A stretch of DNA of 64,000 nt from Shinisaurus crocodilurus (Eukaryota; Chordata; Lepidosauria; Squamata; Shinisauridae). A model generated the notes under the pieces. The model was not told the DNA's origin. It made no database searches and saw nothing but the letters and a program-made list of their open reading frames with translations. The position numbers were made by a program, and so were the translations under genes. Positions 55,441 through 64,000 of the stretch are shown in pieces. The stretch is taken from contig CM037879.1 in assembly GCA_021292165.1 (NCBI GenBank), positions 24,845,817 through 24,909,816 on the forward strand, read 5' to 3'. Position 1 is the first letter of the stretch. Every line of letters starts with the position of its first letter.

Positions 55441-56024
55441 CAGGGATGGGGACTCAGGCTCCAGGACTCGACTCGTGAGTCGGACTGAGTCCCCCCTCTG
55501 ACTCGAGTCAGACTCGAGTCCCAATATTTTTAATGGGACTCGAGACTCGACTCGGGACTTGAGACCAAGGACTCGTGTTCCAAAATCGTGTTCCTCAAAT
55601 GCAACATGGATAGGTTTTAGGAAGTACAGCAAGTTTATTTTTTAAAATCATTTTCCTAAAATGCAACCTTTCAGACATTTTGGGTTTGGCTGCCTCTGCC
55701 TGCCTGTTTGGGGTTCCCTGCCTCCTCTGCCTGCCTGGTCTCTTCTTAAGCAGTTCCACAGTTTGAATTGTCCAAGACAAATGCCTCTGCCTGCCTGTTT
55801 TGGGGTTCCCTGCCTCCTCTGCCTGTCTGGTTATTTTGGGGTTTTCCCAACAAAATAGCCTTATTTTGTTGGGAAACCCCCCCATTGATTTTAATAGGGA
55901 CTCGTGGAGTCAGCTTTGGGAGTAACTCGTGACTCGTGAGTCACCATTTTGGACCAAGGACTCAGACTCGAGACTCGGGTCCAAAGACTCGTGACTCGAA
56001 ACCAAGGACTCTTCAACATCCCTG
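55441..56024. mobile_element. GACTCG-rich hAT MITE with exact 8-bp target duplication
   Basis: Termini CAGGGATGGGGACTC and AAGAGTC...TTCAACATCCCTG. Direct and inverted GACTCG, GAGTC and CGAGAC motifs fill both ends. The interior contains tandem CTGCCTGCCTG-type segments and CAACAAAATAG/CTATTTTGTTG inverse copies. TCTATTAC is found at both 55433-55440 and 56025-56032. Confidence 0.93.
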
Positions 56025-56044
56025 TCTATTACATACAAAACCCT

Positions 56045-56490
56045 TTAGGGCGCAATGCAATGGGGATGCCCGTAAACCTTCGAACTCAGAGGATTGTGGG
56101 CATCCTATGCAGGGCGGGAGGAGCGCAGAGGCGATTGTCGCCTCCACGTTCCTCCTGCCCTGCAGGTCAGCTAGATGGCTGATTCCGGCCGTCTAGCTGC
56201 AGCACTTCAGACAGGGAGGGAAGAAGGCTGGAGCGCTGCCAGGATACCTCATATCCTGGCAGCCCCAGTCCCCGCCCCGCCCCCTTTACCCCTTCTGAGG
56301 TCATTTATAACCTCGGAGAAGCAGCCGGCGTGGTTCTTTTCCATGCCAGCTGCAAGGGAGGGGAGGGGAATCCAAGTGTTGATCCCCAGCTCTGAGGTAA
56401 GAGCTCTTTTTCCGACCTCGGATCTGGGAATCCGAAGAATCCTATGATCCCCTAGGTGCTGTCTAGGGGCCATAGGATCATTCTGCCCCA
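56045..56490. other. GC-rich stretch, probably a DNA element
   Basis: Clearly richer in G+C than the surroundings. It ends with an inverted repeat (AATCCTATGATCCCCTAG and CTAGGGGCCATAGGATCATT, 56436-56481). The left side also has GGCATCCTATGCAGGG. No exon recognised; it could be a degraded MITE. Confidence 0.4.
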
Positions 56491-57424
56491 TAAGCAACTT
56501 GATTAAGTAAGAAAATAAAACTGAATTGCATTCACTATTACTGGAAAATCTAAAATTATCTCTCAATGTCTCATTACATCCATCTTACTCCAAAACACCC
56601 TCCTGAAATTTGATAATATGTGTCAACTTCATAGTATTAACCATATCCTTTGTTGTTGTTGTTTTCTTTGGCAAGTCACAAGTGCATAGGGGGCAGTTGA
56701 GTTTGTTTCTGGTATTTGGCAGCTAATATCTTTGCCACTACCAATATATAGGATGAAGAAACAGTCTTGATCTAAACAAATGGAGGGAATATTTTTGGAT
56801 GTCATGGAAGCTCAATATCTAATAGTTTCCTAATCCATCTAAATATTTCTTGCCCAAAGCATGACATGACTGGAAACATACGGTTTTACAATCTGCTGTT
56901 CGGGAATCTTACTTTCCAACACTTTAAGATAAATCAAACACCTTTTTGATCCTCGATTGGGTATAATAGCACTGAGCAATAATTTTATATGGATCTTGTA
57001 TTAAGTGTTAAGTAAACTAGGTAGACCAATCAACTAATTAAAATTAAACTACCTTTCATTTCTGTTTTCTGTATGAATTGGAAAAAATGTTTATTTGGGG
57101 CATCACATGGCATGCAATTTCCCTGTTTATTGGTTCAGGGCTTTAGCACCAAGCCAGAAACATAGAAAGCAGGAACATCGTGGCAGAAGATGAGCTCATG
57201 CTGATGTTGCAGATTATGTTGAGTGGACTTGCATGATCTACACTGGCCCCAGAACTACCTGAAGCTTTCAAAAATCAACCTAAGCTAGTTCCCATCACCA
57301 CATCCTTGTAACAGTGGAGTCAATGAGTTAATTACAGCCGGTGTGAAATATTGCTTCCTTTTGTCTATCCTGGACATATTGCCAAACAATTTCATTGGGA
57401 GACTTCAAGTATGGGTAGGCTGGC

Positions 57425-57633
57425 TGACTGTGGGATGATGGGAGTTGTAGTCTAGCACATCAGGCAGGCACCACTAGGGCAGTGTTTCTCAACCTTGGGT
57501 CCCCAGATGTTTTTGGCCTACAACTCCCAGCATGCCCCAGCCAGCATAGCTGGCTGGGGCATGCTGGGAGTTGTAGGCCAAAAACATCTGGGGACCCAAG
57601 GTTGAGAAACACTGCACTAGGGGAAGGCTGCTC
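57425..57633. mobile_element. Older palindromic MITE right half, split by a younger relative
   Basis: GATGGGAGTTGTAGTCTAGC and CAGGCAGGCACCACTAGGG precede, and GAAGGCTG follows, the insertion at 57480-57614. Together they form the right half of a CAGCCTTCC-type MITE. Confidence 0.8.
57480..57614. mobile_element. Perfect palindromic hAT-type MITE (65-bp arms)
   Basis: Left arm 57480-57544 and right arm 57550-57614 are exact inverse copies, separated by CATAG. Termini CAGTGTTTCTCAACC and GGTTGAGAAACACTG. The exact 8-bp duplication CACTAGGG lies at 57472-57479 and 57615-57622. The youngest-looking copy in the window. Confidence 0.97.
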
Positions 57634-58461
57634 TACTCTCTCTGCACAACTTACTTTACAAAGGGAAACGTAACATCAGAAGCGGCTCTTACAGCCCAAT
57701 GATCCTCTGCATATTTTTATTTGGAAACAAATCTCACTGAGTTCAATGGGACGTACTGCCAAGTTAACATTCATAGGCTTTCGACCTCAGTGTGTTGGAA
57801 GGATTCCAACAGTACAAAATCACTTCTGTGAAGGAAAAAACTCATTCCCTTCAATAGACTGGACGGGTAGGAACTTGTACATGCTGAATCTTGTTGTGTT
57901 TTCTTGCCTGGGAAGAAAGAAGACAAAGCTATTTGTTTTTAATTAGATTTGAAAATCGGAGGAGTCCCCCCCCCTTTTCTGGAGTATGTTTGCGCTGACA
58001 AAGGAGCTGCAGCAGGAATGCAAAGTTGATGAGAGCCTCGCAGCTTAAATTGTGCTGCTATCGAGAGAGCCCAAGTGCCACTTAAATGTCAGCCCTGTGA
58101 ACAGATGAGATGTTCTTTTTCTTTGCTCATTCACACCAGTATTCACCCTAAGAAGGTAGCAAGTGCTTATGGCACCTGCAATACTAGTAATATGTTCAGC
58201 AGCTTTTCAATTAAGGAGAAAATCGGTCCTTGGTAGGAGTGAAAGACCGTTTTTGCAAAGTATGTCTCATATTGGTTTCTTTTGGAGATACTGTCATCCT
58301 TTAAAATGTTGACTTCTGCTGCCATTCCGTGGAGGAAATTAGGATATTATATGGTAGAGTGGCGTGTAATATGCAGGCAAATACATTTTCAATCTTTCTT
58401 TTTAAAAAAAACAAAACCTAAAATCTGCAGAATACACAGTCTTCACTTGGATTCTCTAAAG

Positions 58462-58797
58462 CAGAGTTGGGGGAAACCCTTTTCAGCTCGAAGGCGGAAT
58501 TTTACTCTGGAAAAGCTCGAAGGGGTTGCATTGCCCTAGTGGGTGGGGCTGAAGGCAAAAGGGATGAGGCCAAAATGCAAGAAAATAAAATACCAGCATG
58601 TTGTAACTTAAAGCTTTTACTGCTTGTAACAGCCTTAGGAGAGCATTTCAACCTTTTCTAATGGGAAAAAATGCCTGCACAAAACCAAATGATCAGTGGT
58701 TGGGGAAAAGGGGTGGAGCCAAGGGAAGGGGGCGTAGCCCTCTGAGGAGCCCCAGAGGGCTGTATTGGGATCCCAGCCCTGAGGTTCCCCACCACTG
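58462..58797. mobile_element. Non-autonomous hAT element with 8-bp target duplication
   Basis: CAGAGTTGGGGGAAACCC to GAGGTTCCCCACCACTG. Flanks ctctaaag (58454) and ctttaaag (58798), 7 of 8. Same family as 14000-14340. Confidence 0.87.
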
Positions 58798-58936
58798 CTT
58801 TAAAGCACACCCTGGGTCCACCTAGAAGCACAAAGCTTCTACCACTTGCAGAAACCCCATTTTCATCCTGGCACAAGTGTGGGATCCATTTCTTTGGTTT
58901 CAACTTGCACAAGGTGTTGCACAAGGTGTTCCACAG

Positions 58937-61713
58937 GTCATTTCAGGGATAACTGAAACCTGGTGGGATGACTCCCATGACTGGAATACAGCAATTGAAG
59001 GGTATAACTTGTTCAAAAGGAACAGAAGCAACAGACAGGGAGGTGGAGTTGCGCTGTATGTTAAAGATACGTATCTCTGCACAGAGATACAGGAAGAGGA
59101 GCTTGGCAGCCCCATTGAGAGCATCTGGGTTAAAATAAATGGGGCAAAGAATAAAACGAACATGGCGGTTGGAGTCTACTACCAACCACCCAATCAAGGA
59201 GAAGACAAGGATGAAACTTGAAAAGCAAATTGCCATTGTTTCAAGGAGACATGATGTGGTAGTAATGGGGGACTTCAATTTCCCTGATATCTGTTGGGAG
59301 ACTTATTCAGCCAAACATGGCCCCTCCAAGAAATTCCTGAGTTGTGTTGCTGATAACTTCCTCCTGCAGAAAGTGGAGGAAGGAACTAGAGGATCGGCTA
59401 TCCTTGACCTGATTATAACCAACAGAGACGAGTTAGTTGATAAAGTGGCAGTTTCGGGAACTCTGGGGGAAAGTGACCATGTTATACTTGAGTTCTTGAT
59501 TCTAAGGGGAGCAAAAGCTGAGTGTAGCCAAACACGTACCCTGGATTTTAGGAAAGCCAATTTTAACAAACTGAGAACAATGATAAGTAAGGTCCCATGG
59601 CAAGCGACTCTAATGAGAAAAGGAGCCCAGGATGGGTGGGAGTTTTTAAAAAAGGAAATTTTAAAGGCACAATTGCAAACAATTCCACCAAGGAAAAAGC
59701 AGAGGGCAACAGAAGAAGCCAATGTGGTTTCACAATAAACTCAAAGATGACCTCAAAGAACATGTATAGGAACTCAAAGAACTCAAAGAACATGTATAGG
59801 AAGTGGAAGGAAGGGCAGGCTACAAGGGAAGAGTGCAGGCAAGTAGCACAGAACTGCAGGAATAGTGTCAGGAAGGCTAAAGCTGAGAATGAGCTAAGGT
59901 TAGCGAGGGATGCTAAAAACAACAAGAAAGCTTTCTTCAGATACATGCACAGTAAAAAACAGGAAAGAAATGGTGGTTCAACTACGCAATGAGGATGGCA
60001 AATTGATAACAGAAGACAAAAGGCAGAAGTGTTCAATTCCTACTTCGGCTCGGTCTCCCGAAGAAGGTCTATGACCCCCCTGGCAAACCTGATGTGCAGA
60101 CTGAAGGGGCAGGATTGCAGCTTGAGATTGATAGGCAAATGGTCAAGGAGCACCTGATTACTCTGAACGAGTTTAAATCTCCAGGGCCTGACAAGCTGCA
60201 TCCTAGAGTAATAAAGGAACTGGCAGAAGAAATCTCAGAACCACTGTCTATTATCTTTGAGAAATCATGGAGGACAGGTGAAGTGCCAGATGACTGGAGG
60301 AGGGCAAATGTTGTTCCCATCTTCAAAAAGGGCAAGAAGGAGGAACCTGGGAACTATAGGCCATTCAGTCTGACATCAATCCCTGGGAAAATTTTGGAGC
60401 AGATTATAAAAAAAGTCAGTTTGCAAGCACCTTGAAAACAATGCAGTGATTACTAGAAGCCAGCATGGATTTGTCAAGAACAAATCCTGCCAGACTAATC
60501 TGATCTCATTTTTTGATCGGGTAACCTCCCTTGTGGACTGTGGGAATGCTGTGGACATTATATATCTGGACTTCAGCAAAGCTTTCGACAAAGTGCCTCA
60601 TGATATCCTGATTAGCAATCTAGCTAAAAGTGGGCTAGATGGAACAACTATCAGGTGGATCCACAGTTGGCTACAGAATTGGACTCAAAGAGTGCTTATC
60701 AATGGTTCCTTCTCAAACTGGGGAGAGGTAATGAGCGGGGTACCACAGGGCTCGGTCCTGGGCCCAGTGCTCTTCAACATTTTTATTAATGACTTGGATG
60801 AGGAGGTGCAGGGAATGCTTATCAAATTTGCAGATGACACAAAGTTGGGTGGAACAGCTAATACTCTGGAAGACAGAAACAAAATTCAAAGCGACCTCGA
60901 TAGGCTGGAGCGCTGGGCTGAAAACAACAGAATGAATTTTAATAGGGATAAATGCCAAGTGCTGCACCTAGGGAAAGGAAACCAAATGCACAGTTACAGA
61001 ATGGGGGACACTTGGCTCAACAATACTACGAGTGAGAAGGATCTTGTAATTGTGGTGGATCACAAACTGAATATGAGCCAGCAATGCGTTGTGGCTGCAA
61101 AGAAGGCAAATGCTATTTTGGGCTGCATTAATAGAAGTATAGCTTCCAAATCGCGTGAAGTGATAATTCCCCTTTACTCAGCACTGGTTAGGCCTCATCT
61201 TCTTGAGTATTGCGTCCAGTTCTGGGCACCACACTTTAAGAAGGACGTAGACAAACTGGAGAGGGTTCAGAGGTGGGCAACAAAGATGATAAAGGGACTG
61301 GAAACAAGGCCCTATGAGGAGAGACTGAAAGAACTGAGCATGTTTAGCCTTCAGAAGAGGAGACTGAGGGGAGATATGATCGCACTCTTCCAGTACTTGA
61401 AGGGATGTCACACAGAGGAGGGCCAGGATCTCTTCTCGATCATCCCAGTTTGCAGGACACGGAACAATGGGCTCAAGTTACAGGAACCTAGATTCCACCT
61501 GAACATCAGGAAAAATTTCCTGACTGTCAGAGCAATAAGACAATGGAATCAACTACCTAGGGAGGTGGTGGGCTCTCCCACTCTGGAGGCATTCATGGTG
61601 TAGCTGGACAGCCATCTGTCAGGGATGCTTTCACCTGGATTCCTGCATTGAGCAGGGGGTTGGACTCGATGGCCTTGTAGGCCCCTTCCAACTCTACTTT
61701 TCTATGATTCTAT
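58937..61713 (+). mobile_element. CR1 LINE, 5' truncated, about 2.8 kb
   Basis: Begins inside the endonuclease domain of ORF2 and runs through the reverse transcriptase to the diagnostic 3' end (GGTTGGACTCGATGGCCTTG, CCCCTTCCAACTCTAC, TTCTATGATTCTAT). The 3' end matches the short CR1 piece at 8985. ORF1 and the 5' UTR are absent. The left boundary is judged from where endonuclease homology starts. Confidence 0.92.
58941..61603 (+). pseudogene. CR1 ORF2 remnant (endonuclease and reverse transcriptase)
   Basis: Self-replication protein of a CR1 retrotransposon. The endonuclease part reads ISGITETWWDDSHDW, then GGGVALYVKDTYLC and VGVYYQPPNQ (about 58941-59200), followed by VVVMGDFNFPDICW. The linker and fingers are at 60094-60435 (LNEFKSPGPDKLHPRVIKEL; SLTSIPGKILEQII). 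The reverse transcriptase runs in one open frame at 60446-61603 with GFVKNKSCQTNL, YLDFSKAFDKVPHDIL, GVPQGSVLGPVLFNIFINDL and the catalytic IKFADDTKL. Frame changes at about 59200, 59600-59740, 59990-60090 and 60430, and a stop at 61601, show that it is inactive. Confidence 0.92.
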
Positions 61714-61879
61714 AATTTCACGAAGTATTCCACAAGGTGTTTCACAAGGCGCTCTGCAAGCCATTGCACAACTCGTTACAACTTCAGTAGATGTAGGTGT
61801 TGCTTCCACTAATTCACCTAGCGGCTGTGCAACCACTAGCCAAACAATACCAACTGTTGCAATTTCCCCACCAACATAA

Positions 61880-62450
61880 TGTTGGATATTTATTAGCATT
61901 CATATATGCCACCTTATCTACCAAAAGTCATCAGGGTGGTAACAAGCTTTTAAAGCAATAAAACCTTAAAACAATGACAATGACAAAACCAGTTAAAACA
62001 TTAAAACTTCATGCTTGAAAAGGCTAAACCGAAGAGATGCATCTTCACACCCTTTCCAAAGGCCAAGAGAGTGGGGGCCAATCATAGTTCTTGAGAGAGC
62101 GCATTCCTTAGTATGGAGGCAACACAGGAGAAAAAACCCTTTCACATGTACCTGACAAATCAGTAATGGTGCCTCCACAAGAGCCCTCACCTGCAGATCT
62201 TAATACTTGGGCAGGTGGTCCCCTTAGATAGCCAGGTCCTAAGCCATATAGGGCTTAAATATTAAAACCAACACCTTGAATTGCTCCTGGAAAACGATTG
62301 GCAACCAGTGCTGGTGTTTCAAGACAAGTGTAATATGGTCTCAATACTGTGCACCGGTTAGCAGCCTAGCTGCCACATTTTGCACCAACTGAAGTTTCCG
62401 GACACTCTTCAGGGTTAGCCCAACGAAGAGCACATTCTCTCTGGCGATAG
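61880..62450 (-). repeat. Dispersed LINE-like repeat, unclassified
   Basis: TGCCACCTTATCTACC, A-rich stretch, GAAGAGATGCATCTTCAC, GATAGCCAGGTCCTAAGCC, ATATAGGGCTTAAATATTAA, CACCTTGAATTGCTCCTGG, ACGATTGGCAACCAGTG and TTGCACCAACTGAAGTTTCC. Same family as 15400, 41110 and 43001, and the longest copy here. Confidence 0.6.
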
Positions 62451-62454
62451 TGCT

Positions 62455-62580
62455 CTGAAGTCTCAGGCAGCAGCCTTTCCCACATCTGCTACTTGAGATG
62501 CTCCTAATGGCAGGTGTCAGCAATTGAACCTGGCACCTTTTGCATAAAAAGCCTAGCCTGTGTTCCTTCCCTTTGCCATC
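62455..62580 (-). mobile_element. tRNA-derived SINE fragment
   Basis: On the - strand: GGCTAGGCTTTTTATGCAAA, AGGTGCCAGGTTCAATTGC (B box) and GGGAAAGGCTGCTGCCTGAG. Confidence 0.65.
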
Positions 62581-62744
62581 CAAGTCATCTCTTAAGATTT
62601 ATCTTAGCTGTATCTGGAAATGCTCAAAATGTTCATTTCATGATTTTGGCAAGCTTTGGTTGAAGAAACTTGGCTACATTGGGCTTATTTATAGGGCTGC
62701 AGTGTGTCGTGGGTGACTAATTGGTTAGATTAATCCATCTTTCC

Positions 62745-62835
62745 TCAACCTGGTGCCCTCCAGTTGTGTCGGGCTGTAAGTCTCACCATTCAAGCTTGGG
62801 AGTTCCTGTTCAGCACAGCTGGAGTGCACTGGGGA
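62745..62835. mobile_element. Palindromic hAT-type MITE, degenerate
   Basis: CTCAACCTGGTGCCCTCCAG and CAGCTGGAGTGCACTGGGG are diverged inverse copies. The core is reduced. Confidence 0.55.
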
Positions 62836-62974
62836 TTTCTCTACAAGAGGCTTTTAACCCACCACTTTACTGAGGTTTCTGCTTCCCGTTTCTTTGCAGG
62901 ATTAAGATCGGCTCCTTTACACGTTCTCCCCCCCCCCCGGGGGTTTTCTTTCACTGCCTTTTTCCATTACACAA

Positions 62975-62990
62975 CCACAAGGTGGCGCCC
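62975..62990 (+). promoter_or_regulatory. CTCF-like motif
   Basis: CCACAAGGTGGCGCCC fits the CTCF core pattern CCASNAGGNGGCGC. It lies about 7.9 kb after the MSH2 poly(A) signal, in sequence without a recognised repeat. Motif match only; occupancy is unknown. Confidence 0.4.
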
Positions 62991-64000
62991 TGTGGTATAG
63001 TGGAATTGCGAAAATACACAACCATTTTGTAGCATCTCATAGCGTGATAGCCCTTTAATAGCTCATTTTCCTGGTTCTAAAAAAAAGCTGCAGAAATGGC
63101 TAGAAACCATGGAGAAGGCCCTGGAGGAGGAGGATGTTGTGTAAAGCACCCGCAAACTACCGTGGGTAAGGAATCACAAGCGCACAATAAAATGACTCTT
63201 GTAGAGAAGCCCTAGGTTGGCTAAGGATGGATTCATCCATTAAAAAAATCCCATTCTGACCAATTTAAAAGGTACCCATCTTAGAACAGGCAATCTTCTT
63301 TCTCTCACACACTGAAGGGGAATCCCTCTTTTAAGATGGTGCCTGCTGCAACCCACCCACATGCATACATCACCTAAAACTATGATCTTTTCTTCAGAGC
63401 TATTCTTCATAGGCACATTTTATGCGGATCTAATCAAACCTCATTTAATTTGAAGAATTCTTACCTTATACTAATTGGAATGTTTGAGTTGTCAGAGGTT
63501 GTGAGAATTTTTAATGTTAGAAATCCTCCGCTCATCACAACTATAAACTTGCCAGTGTGCCTTGTCTTGAGATTTTTAAGTTTAAACTGGTTGGAAACTG
63601 GTTTACCTTTGTAGGGTAGATGTAACCAATCATGCTACATCTGGCTCTTCTCTTGCTCATATTCCTTGTTTTGATTCTATATAGCAAAGCCAATTGGCTC
63701 CGGTTGACTTGATTGGTGATGTACCTGGCTCTGGGAAGGAAGTTGTTTGGTCAGATTGGCTTAGTGAACCTGGCTTGTTTTGTACACCATCTGGCTCACC
63801 AGTGCCCACCTGGAGCTACTGTTCTGTTAGCATCTCTTGTAGTGCATCCATTTTCTGTGGCTGGATTGTAGAGGTTGACTTGGTTTGGGGGAAGGCTGGG
63901 TGGATCAGTGTCCTGCCTTTGTACTAGATGGCCATTTGGTCCCTTCAAGCATAATGGCCCAGAGAATGGTCTAAAGATACAAAGCACCATCTTACTGCTG

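Larger units (their letters stand above)
55131..64000. other. Intergenic region 3' of MSH2
   Basis: No coding exon was recognised. In mammals the next gene is KCNK12 on the opposite strand, but I see none of its potassium-channel motifs here. Besides the repeats listed, 56500-57420, 57640-58450 and 62840-64000 hold nothing I can assign. Confidence 0.8.

Noticed and set aside
63694..63927. 77-codon frame with P-loop-like GSGKE
   Set aside because: The GDVPGSGKE stretch lacks the surrounding nucleotide-binding fold, is short and has no splice context.
55131..64000. Search for the next gene (KCNK12 expected from mammalian order)
   Set aside because: No potassium-channel selectivity filter (GFGD/GYGD type) or membrane segments recognised in any frame.

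Overview
This is vertebrate nuclear DNA, most likely from a squamate reptile (lizard or snake). The evidence is a split gene with canonical GT-AG introns, a CR1 retrotransposon with the typical 3' end, several tRNA-derived SINE copies of the Sauria type, a 5S-rRNA-derived SINE, and a very dense load of short hAT-type inverted-repeat elements (MITEs). Nothing bacterial, plasmid or phage-like is present. I cannot name the species.

The only protein-coding gene I can support is the 3' two thirds of MSH2 (DNA mismatch repair, MutS family) on the + strand. Ten exons, equivalent to human exons 7 to 16, lie at 14639-14835, 18921-19030, 32321-32444, 35471-35621, 35769-35866, 43390-43635, 46954-47158, 49433-49680, 51954-52126 and 54449-54619. 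All splice phases agree. Eight of the ten exon lengths equal the human lengths, and the other two are each exactly one codon shorter. The joined reading frame is open to the stop at 54617-54619. It encodes part of the lever, the clamp, the complete ABC-type ATPase (Walker A, signature loop, Walker B, H-loop) and the C-terminal dimerisation region. The 3' UTR ends shortly after an AATAAA at 55103. Exons 1-6 are not in the window and must lie upstream.

Layout: 1-14638 is intron 6 (its start is outside). From 14836 to 54448 are introns 7-15, from 147 bp (intron 10) to 13.3 kb (intron 8). From about 55130 to 64000 is intergenic DNA dominated by a 5'-truncated CR1 copy (about 58937-61713), with no further gene recognised.

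Almost all of the non-coding sequence is transposon debris, often nested. The most notable items are near-perfect palindromic hAT MITEs (one with 65-bp arms that are exact inverted copies), many with 8-bp target duplications that share a central TA; SINEs split by MITEs; a MITE split by a 5S-derived SINE; and transposon remnants lying directly against MSH2 splice sites. I found no undescribed multi-gene system. The interest lies in the element families and their nesting.
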